A model generated the notes under the pieces. That model was not told where the DNA came from. It did not search any database and saw nothing but the letters and a program-made list of their open reading frames with translations. The position numbers were made by a program, and so were the translations under genes. DNA of 64,000 bases from Affinundibacterium baiyunense. Lineage in GTDB: Bacteria > Pseudomonadota > Gammaproteobacteria > Burkholderiales > Burkholderiaceae_D. The first letter of the stretch is position 1, and each line of letters starts with the position of its first letter. The stretch covers positions 248,001 to 312,000 of the forward strand of contig NZ_JAGSPM010000004.1 in the NCBI RefSeq assembly GCF_018139645.1, given 5' to 3'. Below are positions 1-9,094 of this stretch, in pieces.

Positions 1-810
1 CGCTTACAAGAGGCGCAAGATCAACTCTTACAATCTGAAAAAATGGCTTCAATTGGACAGTTAGCCGCTGGAATTGCGCACGAGATAAATAATCCGATCG
101 GATTTGTGAATTCTAATCTTGTATCTCTCCACAGCTACATAGAAGATATGTTTGATGCAATTGATCAGCTACAGTCAGTAGCTCACGAAACTAACGCTTT
201 AAAATGTAAAGAAATCAGAGAGAAAGCAGATTTGGATTTTCTTGAGACAGACATTGCAGAACTTTTCAACGAATCACTTGATGGACTAAAACGAGTTAAA
301 GATATCGTTCAATCGCTCAAAGACTTCTCACATGTTGGAGAGACCGAATGGCAAGAGGCCGATCTCATCCAGGGAATTGAGAGCACATTGAACATCGTCT
401 ACAACGAGATCAAATACAAAGCAAAAATTCAAAAGAAATATCAGCCGCTGCCACCTGTTCGCTGCGTGATATCACAAATAAACCAAGTTGTTATGAATCT
501 CTTAGTGAACGCTTCCCATGCAATTCATGACAAGGGTGATATTTCAATCAGTACAGGGCACGCAAATGATCAGGTTTGGATCTCAATATCTGATACCGGT
601 AGCGGCATTCCTCAAGACTTAATCAATCGAATTTTTGAACCCTTTTTTACGACCAAACCAATTGGCACTGGTACAGGTCTTGGTCTTTCACTATCCTACG
701 GAATTGTTAAGAAACATCGAGGAAAAATTGAAGTAAAAAGTGAAATTGGCAAAGGAAGTGAATTTGTGATTCGATTACCACTGGATCCTGATCGAACACA
801 AATTAACTAA
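1..810 (+). CDS. Sensor histidine kinase, C-terminal part (cut by window edge)
   Basis: The reading frame is open from base 1, so the gene begins before the window. The codons before the first ATG (base 43) encode a Gln-rich coiled coil (LQEAQDQLLQSEK) that leads directly into the dimerisation helix, so that ATG is probably not the start. Visible motifs are the H-box GIAHEINNPIGF (phospho-accepting His), the N-box NLLVNASHAI, the G1 box DTGSGIP, the F box FEPFFTTK and the G2 box GTGLGLS, which make a complete HisKA/HATPase_c core of the PAS-linked, NtrB-like kind. It probably phosphorylates one or more of the three receiver domains encoded just downstream. The input domain lies outside the window, so the signal is unknown. 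Confidence 0.93.
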   Translation, partial: RLQEAQDQLLQSEKMASIGQLAAGIAHEINNPIGFVNSNLVSLHSYIEDMFDAIDQLQSVAHETNALKCKEIREKADLDFLETDIAELFNESLDGLKRVKDIVQSLKDFSHVGETEWQEADLIQGIESTLNIVYNEIKYKAKIQKKYQPLPPVRCVISQINQVVMNLLVNASHAIHDKGDISISTGHANDQVWISISDTGSGIPQDLINRIFEPFFTTKPIGTGTGLGLSLSYGIVKKHRGKIEVKSEIGKGSEFVIRLPLDPDRTQIN

Positions 811-846
811 TTTTCTCAAAATGCTCTGAAGTTGCAAGTGGGGGCA

Positions 847-3117
847 ATGATGCTACAAACGACACTGTGTTTTTCAGAAAATCATCGTAGATGGCTAAAT
901 GTTGAATCCAACCTACTAAATAGTAGGCTTAGTAAGCTCGTGCTATCAAACGAAGAAATCAACTTATTACGACAACTACGTCCCGTATTGCCCGAATTAG
1001 AAACACGATTTAAATATGCATTTGAAATTGGAATCAAAACAGAGATTCTGAGACACTTCAGTTACTCTCGCTCGTTAAAAATTAATATCGAATCTAAACG
1101 ACGAGATTTATTTGAATCTTTCAATTCACCTCTAAGCCAGTATTCACATGCTTTCTCGAGCGGGATTCTACAAATTCAAGACCAAATTAATTTACCTTCC
1201 AGTTGGTATTTTTCAAAAGCGGAGACATATTTAAATTCCAGTTCAAGTCTAGTGCAAAATTACGACGGAATTGATCAATCAAACCAATCGAATCTACTCG
1301 ATTTATTGCTAAATTTAAGTCTGTTCGAAATTGGTCTTGCATTTAACACGATCTTTGAATCATTAAAGTCAAAAAATGATCAAGTATCGACAAGTCCAGC
1401 AAAAAAACCAACTTCCTCCGTTTTCGAACCTATTCCTATAGAAGAAACTTGTACTATCACACCAAAGATGTTTGAAGTGTCGCAGCAAATTATCCACAAT
1501 CTAGTGCCGTCCGACACATTTAGTGAGGAAGATAAAGTACAACTCTCTAATGCAATTAAACTGCGCGAAATCGAATTATATTATCAACCAAAGTATGATC
1601 TACGCAGTGGCACACTTGCAGGTTTTGAAGCGCTAGTTCGTTGGATACATCCAGTTCGTGGAGTTATATTACCCTCTGACTTTATTCCATTGGCCGAGCA
1701 ATCCGGTCTAATATCTGAGTTAGGGCAACTCATATTTATTTTGGCATGCGAAACAAAAAAACAATGCAATGAAATAGGCCTAACAATTCCCCCAATTGCT
1801 ATTAATGTTTCTCCAAAACAGCTGGCAAATCCAAAGTTTATTGATTTTCTACACGACACACTCGCACGATATCAATTATCTGCGGATGAATTCGATATCG
1901 AATTAACGGAAACTGCAGTTAGCACAGACTGTGAAAAATTAAAGCGTGACTTGCTGTCATTAAAAGCACAAGGATTTCGACTAGCAATAGACGATTTTGG
2001 CACCGGTTACTCTGCACTTATTTATTTACGAGATTTACCATTTGACTACGTAAAAATTGATCGAAGCTTTGTAAGTGAATTACCAAATAATACTGATGAT
2101 GTAGCGATTGCAAAAGCTGTGATTGCAATGTCGCACAATCTTGGTATCAGTGTTATTGCCGAAGGTGTTGAAAACGAACAACAACTCAATTTTTTAAATT
2201 CAATCCAATGCGATCAAATTCAGGGTTTTTTCTACGCAAAACCAATGCCAATCGCGACACTCAAATCTTGGCTTGAAGAGCAACCAGATTTTTCCAAGTA
2301 TCAAGATAAACCGAACACAACAAAGCGGCTTTTATTAGTGGACGATGAAAAAAACATCCTTTCCGCGCTAAAGCGACTCCTAAGACTGGACGGATATGAA
2401 ATATTCATTAGTCAAAGCGGATCGGAAGGATTAAACATACTAAGTCAACATAAAATCGATGTAATTATTTCGGATCAACGCATGCCTGAAATGACAGGAG
2501 TTGAATTTTTACGAGAAGCTAAACGACTATATCCTGACACCGTACGCATCATACTTTCAGGGTACTCAGAGATACGCTATGTTACCGATGCGGTCAATGA
2601 AGGCGCGATTTACAAGTTTTTGAGCAAACCTTGGGACGATGAAATGCTTCGCCAAAATATTGCCGATGCATTTCAATTCAAAACAATTATTGATGAAAAC
2701 CGCCGATTAAATGAGGTGCTCCAGCATAGAAACCATGAGCTTGCGAAGATCAATCGACAACTTGCTGATCAATCAAAATTACAATCCCATCAATTAGAAA
2801 TAGATAGGGTTAATATCCAAGTAATCGACGAGATCTTACATCAACTGCCGATTCCCATTCTTGGTTTGAGTAATGATCAACACATTGCTTTTTGCAATGA
2901 AGTTGCGATCCACAAGCTATGGAATGGATCTGACATGTACGAGAAATCGATAGAAGAACTTGATGTAAATCTTGCGATTCAGCTAAAAGCCTTCCCAAAC
3001 AACGCCTACTTTGACCTCAATCTGAATGGCGTCAACTATCGAGCTTTTTGGAAACTGATGGGGAAACTCTCGCCGTCATCTGGCGTAATTATGATGTTTC
3101 TACCAAGAGAAAAATAG
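847..3117 (+). CDS. EAL phosphodiesterase with receiver and PAS-like domains
   Basis: About 756 residues. The EAL domain (about residues 240-480 of the longest frame) has every key element I could check: the EAL motif at about 266, INVSPKQL, ELTE, DDFGTGYS, VKIDRSF, AEGVE and QGFF. It should therefore hydrolyse c-di-GMP to pGpG. A receiver domain follows (about 498-620) with VDDE, the acceptor Asp in ISDQRMP at about 548 and the KPW switch Lys. Then come a coiled coil and a C-terminal PAS-like fold (PIPILGLSND). The first 200 residues are helical and faintly resemble a globin/protoglobin sensor, but the expected proximal His position reads as Gln, so this is tentative. A TTG at 832 opens the frame. 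ATG 847 or 850, just after a G-rich stretch, is a better start. It lies 37 bp after the kinase gene. Confidence 0.88.
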   Translation: MMLQTTLCFSENHRRWLNVESNLLNSRLSKLVLSNEEINLLRQLRPVLPELETRFKYAFEIGIKTEILRHFSYSRSLKINIESKRRDLFESFNSPLSQYSHAFSSGILQIQDQINLPSSWYFSKAETYLNSSSSLVQNYDGIDQSNQSNLLDLLLNLSLFEIGLAFNTIFESLKSKNDQVSTSPAKKPTSSVFEPIPIEETCTITPKMFEVSQQIIHNLVPSDTFSEEDKVQLSNAIKLREIELYYQPKYDLRSGTLAGFEALVRWIHPVRGVILPSDFIPLAEQSGLISELGQLIFILACETKKQCNEIGLTIPPIAINVSPKQLANPKFIDFLHDTLARYQLSADEFDIELTETAVSTDCEKLKRDLLSLKAQGFRLAIDDFGTGYSALIYLRDLPFDYVKIDRSFVSELPNNTDDVAIAKAVIAMSHNLGISVIAEGVENEQQLNFLNSIQCDQIQGFFYAKPMPIATLKSWLEEQPDFSKYQDKPNTTKRLLLVDDEKNILSALKRLLRLDGYEIFISQSGSEGLNILSQHKIDVIISDQRMPEMTGVEFLREAKRLYPDTVRIILSGYSEIRYVTDAVNEGAIYKFLSKPWDDEMLRQNIADAFQFKTIIDENRRLNEVLQHRNHELAKINRQLADQSKLQSHQLEIDRVNIQVIDEILHQLPIPILGLSNDQHIAFCNEVAIHKLWNGSDMYEKSIEELDVNLAIQLKAFPNNAYFDLNLNGVNYRAFWKLMGKLSPSSGVIMMFLPREK

Positions 3118-3127
3118 GGAGTTCAAC

Positions 3128-3991
3128 ATGAACACCGCATCCCATTTACACACATTTTCGCAATTAGAGCGACTTCCTGTTCTTCCTGAAGCAGCAACGA
3201 AATTACTTCAAACTCTTGAAGATGAAAACGTTAATCAACAAGATATCATATTAGACCTGTCTCGTGATTTCAGTCTGACTTGCAAATTGCTACGAATCGC
3301 GAACTCTTCATTCTACGGTCTGACCTACCACGTAGCTAGCATCCACGATGCATTGATGATTTTGGGTTCAAGAACAGTCCATTCTCTCGCTATCGCCAGC
3401 TTACTCACAGCCCATTTATACAAGTGGGTTGACTCGATTGATGGAATTAAACAGTTTTTCAATACCGCATTGGAGAATGCCATTTACAGTCAATTGCTAG
3501 CTCGTCATATCTCATTTCAAAGTGATGTGGCGTTCACAGCAGGTTTACTACACGACATTGGAAAACTGGCAATCGCTATTGAATTTCCAGCTTATAGCAA
3601 ATCAATTCTTGCCCAAAACCAAAGCAGTCGAAGTATTACAACCGAAATTAACGGCAAAACCCGACACTTTCTCTATTCTGATGTCAGTCGAAACATTCTC
3701 AATTATTGGCACATCCCGTCCGAAATTCAAGACGCTGTACAACATCATTGCGAAACGCTGAGGAAAGATACTGACATCCTAACTTTACTTGTAGCAGCTG
3801 CTGCTCTTTTAAGCAATCGTGCCGATGGAATAAATCAACGAATAGAGATGTTGCAAACTCAAACTGTTCTTTGGGATCGACTTGAATTAAGCAAAGATAT
3901 ATTAGAAGAACTGGAAAAAAAGGCGCAAGAGTCTTTGATCGAAATTCTAGATATTGTAAAGAGCTTTCCTGAAACAAAAGGCACTATATGA
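3128..3991 (+). CDS. HDOD-domain signalling protein
   Basis: A 287-residue single-domain protein. The HDOD signature is clear: LPVLPEAATKLLQ at the N terminus, KLLRIANSSFYG, then IHDALMILG and HSLAIASLL. A degenerate HD-like helix (AGLLHDIGKLAIA) follows. HDOD proteins are non-enzymatic partners in signalling, found with c-di-GMP enzymes and response regulators. A good Shine-Dalgarno (AGGGAG) lies 6 nt before ATG 3128. The gene is 10 bp after the EAL protein and overlaps the next gene by an ATGA junction, so it is translated as part of the same operon. Its particular partner cannot be named from sequence. Confidence 0.9.
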   Translation: MNTASHLHTFSQLERLPVLPEAATKLLQTLEDENVNQQDIILDLSRDFSLTCKLLRIANSSFYGLTYHVASIHDALMILGSRTVHSLAIASLLTAHLYKWVDSIDGIKQFFNTALENAIYSQLLARHISFQSDVAFTAGLLHDIGKLAIAIEFPAYSKSILAQNQSSRSITTEINGKTRHFLYSDVSRNILNYWHIPSEIQDAVQHHCETLRKDTDILTLLVAAAALLSNRADGINQRIEMLQTQTVLWDRLELSKDILEELEKKAQESLIEILDIVKSFPETKGTI

Positions 3992-5286
3992 TCTCCAATA
4001 ATCAGGCTGCACGTATTTTGTGCGTTGATGACGAGCCTAATATTTTGTCGTCTCTTAAAAGATTGTTGCGCCCGCTCGGCTACGAACTAATCATGGCTAC
4101 TAGTGGAAAAGAAGGATTAGAAGTACTCAACAAAACTGAAATAGATCTAGTTATTTCAGATATGCGCATGCCTGAGATGAATGGGGCGGAATTTCTTCAA
4201 CATGTTAGGGAACTTTGGCCAGACACAACCAGACTTCTATTAACTGGCTACTCAGATATCAACTCCATTATTGATGCGATCAACCAGGGTCAAATATACC
4301 GCTATATAACTAAACCCTGGGATGAAAATGAAATTTTACTTATTGTCAGCCAGGCCATAGAACGCCAACAGTTAAAGCGCGACAAAATTAGACTAGAAGC
4401 ACTTACACAAAAACAAAATGAAGAACTAAGACAACTTAATTCTAACTTGGAAATAAAAGTTCAAGAGAGAACAACAGATTTACAAAGAACGCATGAACAA
4501 CTACTCAATGCAAATGAACAATTAAAAAATAACTTTTTAACTTCAATTAAGGTATTTGCGAGCGTCGTTGAACTACGCGGCGGTCAACTTGCGGGACGAA
4601 GTCGCCGGGTGGCTGACCTATCTCGGAGAATTGCTCGTCAGTTAAAACTTGATGGACGATTAATACAAGAAATTTTCATTGCGGCACTACTCGCGGACAT
4701 TGGAAAGCTAAGTTTAAGCGACGATTTACTGCGTATTCCGCGACAACTAATGAATGCACAGCAACTTGGTGAATTCGCTCGCCATATTGCAAAAGCAGAA
4801 CAAATCTTGATGCCGCTTGTGGATCTACAAGATGCAGTCAAAATGATTCGCAGTCAGCACGAACGATACGACGGGCGAGGATTTCCTCATAAACTAATAG
4901 CGCAAGAAATTCCAATAGGCGCCCGCATAATAAGCTTGGCTGGAGATTTTGATGGCTTACAACATGGCGCTATTCAGCAAAAAAATTTAGCAACAGAAGA
5001 GGCAATTTTCCGAATCAAACAGAGCGCTGGGGGAGCGTATGATCCAGAAGTTGTAGCAGCGTTTGAAATCGTAATTAGTGGCAAAGCAGAAGAATTTATC
5101 ACTCAAGAAATTGATTTCAGATCGCTTCAAGCGGGCATGGTTCTAGCACAAGACCTAGTCACACGAGATGGTTTGCTAATTTTGCCAGCCGATTTCGTTA
5201 TTGAAGAGAAAATCGTTGAGAGATTGCGAGTATTTGGCCTATCACAAAAATCTCCATTAATTGCAAAGATCAGGAGAAAATCATGA
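3988..5286 (+). CDS. Response regulator with degenerate HD-GYP domain
   Basis: 432 residues: receiver domain (about 8-125; VDDE, acceptor Asp in ISDMRMP, TKPW), a long coiled coil (about 125-185), an HD-GYP-type domain (about 190-375) and a C-terminal tail. The HD-GYP part keeps the family layout but has lost residues. The HD dyad reads ADIGK instead of HDIGK, the HHE motif reads QHERYDGRGFP, and GYP is GFP. The His of the H...IL helix (ARHIAKAEQIL) and the later Asp (GDFDGL) remain. With metal ligands replaced, c-di-GMP phosphodiesterase activity is doubtful, and it may act as a binding or protein-interaction module. It overlaps both neighbours by ATGA junctions (3988-3991 and 5283-5286). 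Confidence 0.88.
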   Translation: MISNNQAARILCVDDEPNILSSLKRLLRPLGYELIMATSGKEGLEVLNKTEIDLVISDMRMPEMNGAEFLQHVRELWPDTTRLLLTGYSDINSIIDAINQGQIYRYITKPWDENEILLIVSQAIERQQLKRDKIRLEALTQKQNEELRQLNSNLEIKVQERTTDLQRTHEQLLNANEQLKNNFLTSIKVFASVVELRGGQLAGRSRRVADLSRRIARQLKLDGRLIQEIFIAALLADIGKLSLSDDLLRIPRQLMNAQQLGEFARHIAKAEQILMPLVDLQDAVKMIRSQHERYDGRGFPHKLIAQEIPIGARIISLAGDFDGLQHGAIQQKNLATEEAIFRIKQSAGGAYDPEVVAAFEIVISGKAEEFITQEIDFRSLQAGMVLAQDLVTRDGLLILPADFVIEEKIVERLRVFGLSQKSPLIAKIRRKS

Positions 5287-5813
5287 GAAACATTATGCTT
5301 GTCGACGATGATCAAGGAATTCTCAATGCGATACAGAGGAATTTTCGACAATTGCGTCATCGAGATCAATACCATATTGAGTGTTACATCAATCCGTTAG
5401 ACGCGCTAAAACGAATCAGCGAACATCAATTTGACTTAGTTATAGCAGATTTCAATATGCCAGATATGGATGGAGCTACCTTTTTATCCTTTGTAAAACA
5501 ATTTCAGCCGAATACTGTGCGCTTGATGCTAAGCGCGTCACTCGATCCACAAACTTTACTAGCCGCGATCAATCAGGCGGAAGCAATACGCTATCTTCCA
5601 AAACCTTGGCAAGTGTCCGATCTGCAAGCGGCTTATGACTTAGCTTGTGAACGTTATGACAAAAATTTAGAAGAACATCGACTAGCAGATGAACGTAGGT
5701 TAGAAACGGGTGAATTAAATGCAAAAGATCTAGCGTTACGACGACTAGAGGAAATCGAGCCTGGAATTACAAAGGTAAACTGGGGAGCAGATGGATCAGT
5801 TATCATAGATTAA
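5283..5813 (+). CDS. Stand-alone receiver-domain response regulator
   Basis: 176 residues. The receiver domain covers residues 1-125 with MLVDDD, the acceptor Asp in VIADFNMPDMDG, and LPKPW carrying the switch Lys. The C-terminal 50 residues are charged and helical with no recognisable output domain. It is the last gene of the signalling operon and starts in an ATGA overlap with the HD-GYP gene. Its receiver resembles those of the EAL and HD-GYP proteins (the shared KPW after the switch Lys is typical of this subfamily), suggesting duplication within the operon. No clear intrinsic terminator is seen in the AT-rich 135 bp before the convergent fhs. Confidence 0.88.
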   Translation: MRNIMLVDDDQGILNAIQRNFRQLRHRDQYHIECYINPLDALKRISEHQFDLVIADFNMPDMDGATFLSFVKQFQPNTVRLMLSASLDPQTLLAAINQAEAIRYLPKPWQVSDLQAAYDLACERYDKNLEEHRLADERRLETGELNAKDLALRRLEEIEPGITKVNWGADGSVIID

Positions 5814-5948
5814 AATAAATCATTGATTAGCTTTCTCTGTGAGCAAACACTTCCTTAAAATCCAATATTGCAAGAACAATTAAGCTCAAATTTCATCTAG
5901 TTTATATAAGTTATTCAACCACCTTTAATCTAGAAATCGATGACCCAT

Positions 5949-7634
5949 TTAAGATAAACCGCTAATCACCCCCTGATCGTCAATATCTATATGCAAAGCT
6001 GCTGGCACCGCAGGCAATCCCGGCAAGCGCATAATCGCGCCGGTGATCGGCACTAAAAAGCCAGCACCGGCTGCAATTTCAAATTCGCGCACTGTGAGTT
6101 CAAAGCCACTTGGTCTTCCGATTAAGGCTTCATTATCCGAGAAAGACTTTTGCGTTTTCGCGATGCAAATAGGCAGATGACCCAAACCTAGACCTTCGAT
6201 GTGCTTAATATCCGCCAAAGCTTTAGCTTGGAAAACTACAGAACCGGCACCGTAGATTTTTTTGGCGACAGTTTCGACCTTGGTTTTGATATCGCTATTC
6301 CAATCATAAATTGGCGTATAGCGTCCTTTGAAGTTTTCTGCGGTTTCAACTACCGCGCGGGCTAAGTCGGTTGTTCCTTCACCGCCTTTTGCCCAGCCTT
6401 CAGAGAGCGCCACTTTGGCTCCACGTGATTCACACGCTTGTTTTAAGAAAGCGAGTTCTTCGTCGCTGTCGCTGCTGAAGCGATTAATCGACACAACCGC
6501 TGGCAAGCCAAATTGGGCGATGTTTTCTAAGTGTTTTTCAAGATTTGCAAATCCTGCTTTAAGCGCATCCAAATTCGGTGTTGTTAAGGTTTTTAGATCT
6601 TGTCCGCCGTGGTATTTAAGCGCGCGTACCGTCGCCACAATCACGACTGCGGACGGACTCAAACCCGAATAGCCGCACTTAATATCGAGGAATTTTTCTG
6701 CGCCTAAATCGGCACCAAAGCCTGCTTCGGTCACGACGTAATCTGATAAAGACAGACCGAGTTTAGTTGCTAATACGGAGTTGGTACCTTGTGCAATATT
6801 CGCGAATGGACCGCCATGAATAATCGCTGGATTGCCTTCTAAAGTTTGTACCAAATTGGGTTTGATCGCATCTTTCAACAATGCCGCCATCGCGCCTTGT
6901 GCTTTCAGATCGCGGCAATAAATCGGCGTATTGTCGTAGGTATCACCAACATAAATATTACCAAGCTTAGTTTTTAAATCTTGGAAGGATTCTGCAAGGC
7001 ACAAGATCGCCATGATCTCGGACGCTGCCGTAATATTGAAACCCGCTTCACGGGGATTGCCGCCGGGACGACCGCCAAGACCAGTAATAATGCTACGTAG
7101 TGAACGATCATTCATGTCCATCACGCGCTTCCATTTGACGGTACGTGGATCGATACCCAAGCTTTCTTTTTGGAAGTAGATATTATTGTCGATCAAAGCG
7201 GCTAATAAATTATTCGCTTTTTCAATCGCAGAAAAATCGCCCGTGAAATGTAAATTAATATCTTCCATCGGCACGACTTGAGAGTAGCCGCCACCCGCCG
7301 CACCGCCTTTAATACCAAACACCGGGCCTAGCGACGGTTCGCGCAAGACTACAGTAGTCTTTTTACCGATGCGATTCAAGCCTTCAGTGAGACCAATTGA
7401 AGTGGTGGTTTTACCTTCGCCTGGCGGGGTTGGTGTGATGGCGGTGACCAAGATCAATTTGTTCTTTTTGATTTTTTCTGGATCAATCAAGTGCAGTGGC
7501 AATTTGGCTTTGTACTTGCCATAGTGCTCAAGCTCATCGATATCCACGCCCAATACTTTGGCAATCTCATCGACATGTTTAAGTTGTGCGCTTTGTGCGA
7601 TTTCTAAATCACTTTTGACTTCTTGGTTTGCCAT
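5949..7634 (-). CDS. fhs: Formate--tetrahydrofolate ligase
   Basis: Makes 10-formyl-THF from formate, THF and ATP in cytosolic one-carbon metabolism. The P-loop TPTPPGEGKTTT lies at about residues 67-78, and the family motifs REPSLGPVFGIKGGAAGGG and MNDRSLR are present. I start the gene at ATG 7634 (MANQEVKSD) rather than the upstream in-frame ATG codons. A GAGAGA Shine-Dalgarno sits about 8 nt before it, and the resulting 561 residues match the usual length. The gene is monocistronic, convergent with the signalling operon and divergent from the lipoprotein gene. No obvious riboswitch is seen in its leader. Confidence 0.96.
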   Translation of the reverse strand: MANQEVKSDLEIAQSAQLKHVDEIAKVLGVDIDELEHYGKYKAKLPLHLIDPEKIKKNKLILVTAITPTPPGEGKTTTSIGLTEGLNRIGKKTTVVLREPSLGPVFGIKGGAAGGGYSQVVPMEDINLHFTGDFSAIEKANNLLAALIDNNIYFQKESLGIDPRTVKWKRVMDMNDRSLRSIITGLGGRPGGNPREAGFNITAASEIMAILCLAESFQDLKTKLGNIYVGDTYDNTPIYCRDLKAQGAMAALLKDAIKPNLVQTLEGNPAIIHGGPFANIAQGTNSVLATKLGLSLSDYVVTEAGFGADLGAEKFLDIKCGYSGLSPSAVVIVATVRALKYHGGQDLKTLTTPNLDALKAGFANLEKHLENIAQFGLPAVVSINRFSSDSDEELAFLKQACESRGAKVALSEGWAKGGEGTTDLARAVVETAENFKGRYTPIYDWNSDIKTKVETVAKKIYGAGSVVFQAKALADIKHIEGLGLGHLPICIAKTQKSFSDNEALIGRPSGFELTVREFEIAAGAGFLVPITGAIMRLPGLPAVPAALHIDIDDQGVISGLS

Positions 7635-7835
7635 ATTAATTTCTCTCATGAATAAACAAAGGCGTGAAAAAATAAATTCCATCTCTTTTGAATAGGAATT
7701 TTGTGCAAGCACAATATACATAACTTCGTGCAAAAACTCTTATGATTTCGCAGAAATTATCTGTAAAAGTCAATTAAACCAGAGTAAAGTATTGCGAGAC
7801 GTTCTATAAAAATTCCAAATGTTCATGGAGGCCAT

Positions 7836-9008
7836 ATGCGCAATATCTTTTTTTCGCTATGTGTACTTGGATTAAGTGCCTGCGCAACATCAGAGCAAAC
7901 GCAAATGCCATCAAGTGCGAAAGAAGCAGTTGCTGCAGCGCCCAACAAAGTCATTTGGCATGACGATTATTTTGATGAAGTACCCGCGATTCCCATCATC
8001 TCAAGAGCAGAAGTTTTTGAACTATCTGATCAGTTAAAGCAGCGAATAAATCAAACTGAAGTTCAAAAACTGGGCAATATTTCGAAAACCCGTTTTTTAC
8101 TCGACTTGGTTTACACCGAAGATTCTGCAGAGTTCTCTTATAACAATAATGAAACGACGACTGCTAAAAAGACCTGGGAAAGCAAGCGTGGCAATTGTAT
8201 TTCCTTAACGATCTTGGCTTATTCGATCGGCCGCGCTTTGAATTTGCCAATCGTGATGCAAGAAGTGGAGATACCGGTTCAATTCGATCGCCGTGGCAAC
8301 TTAGATTTTTTAAGTTCGCACGTCAATACAATGGTGATGCAAAAAGATTTTTGGTTTGAACGCGAAGGTGAGAACCGAGGCTATTTGATTATCGATTTTG
8401 AGCCACAGACTATGGTGTTACATAAAGGTCGAGCCTTAAATGAAGATGAGATTTTATCGCGCTTCTATAACAATCTTGGTGCCGAGCACCTTGTAAAAAA
8501 TCAGAAAAATGCAGCCTACGCATATTTCAAAGCTGCGATCCTCGCCGCACCGAATAATTCACTGGCTTATAGCAATCTAGCAGAGCTGTATCTGCAAACA
8601 GGTTGGCATGAAGAGGCTGAACAAACCTTGGCACACGCTTTACGAATTAACGAAAATGATGTTATCGCTATGCGCAATATGCAGAAAATTATGCAGATGC
8701 AAAATCGTGATGCCGAAGTTTTGATGCTTGCGAAAAAAATTGAGGCTAGCAATGCCGAAAATCCTCACTATTGGATAGGCTTGGGAATTCAGGCGATAAA
8801 GAATAAGGAATATCTCAGTGCAGTAAAGCACTTAGAGAAGGCGAAAAAAATGGCGCATGGCTACGCCGAAATTCATAGAAATTTAGCAGAAGCTTATTTA
8901 CATACAGGGAATATGGCAGGCGCACAGCACGAAATTAGTCAATTGATCGACTTAGTGCCAGACCATCCTAAGTCGATCATATTACGTAATAAATTTGCGA
9001 TGCGCTAA
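7836..9008 (+). CDS. Lipoprotein with transglutaminase-like and TPR domains
   Basis: 390 residues. A lipobox LSAC places the lipidated Cys at residue 16, so the protein is predicted to be anchored in the envelope. Residues about 85-200 resemble a transglutaminase/cysteine-protease-like fold with the nucleophile Cys in RGNCISLT (about residue 121) and a later His in SSHVNT. Residues about 215-385 form several TPR helices (SLAYSNLAELYLQTG, YAEIHRNLAEAYLHTG). A strong GGAGG lies 5 nt before the ATG. Related transglutaminase/TPR lipoproteins are common in gammaproteobacteria and betaproteobacteria but largely uncharacterised. The substrate is unknown and the catalytic role is inferred from the Cys-His arrangement only. 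Confidence 0.85.
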   Translation: MRNIFFSLCVLGLSACATSEQTQMPSSAKEAVAAAPNKVIWHDDYFDEVPAIPIISRAEVFELSDQLKQRINQTEVQKLGNISKTRFLLDLVYTEDSAEFSYNNNETTTAKKTWESKRGNCISLTILAYSIGRALNLPIVMQEVEIPVQFDRRGNLDFLSSHVNTMVMQKDFWFEREGENRGYLIIDFEPQTMVLHKGRALNEDEILSRFYNNLGAEHLVKNQKNAAYAYFKAAILAAPNNSLAYSNLAELYLQTGWHEEAEQTLAHALRINENDVIAMRNMQKIMQMQNRDAEVLMLAKKIEASNAENPHYWIGLGIQAIKNKEYLSAVKHLEKAKKMAHGYAEIHRNLAEAYLHTGNMAGAQHEISQLIDLVPDHPKSIILRNKFAMR

Positions 9009-9019
9009 AGAGTCATCAA

Positions 9020-9055
9020 GCTGCGTCAGACCTACTCACTATAATCTGACGCAGC
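9020..9055. terminator. Hairpin between convergent genes
   Basis: An 11-bp perfect inverted repeat (GCTGCGTCAGA and its complement) with a 14-nt loop lies 11 bp after the lipoprotein stop codon and before the convergent amidohydrolase stop. There is no good T-run on either side, so it is at best a weak or Rho-assisted terminator or an mRNA 3' stabiliser. Confidence 0.5.
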
Positions 9056-9094
9056 CATATTACATCGTGCAGATGAATGAAAAACCGCGGCCGC

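Noticed and set aside
7634-7835. Possible folate or ZTP riboswitch before fhs
   Set aside because: No characteristic conserved motifs were found in the leader on the minus strand.
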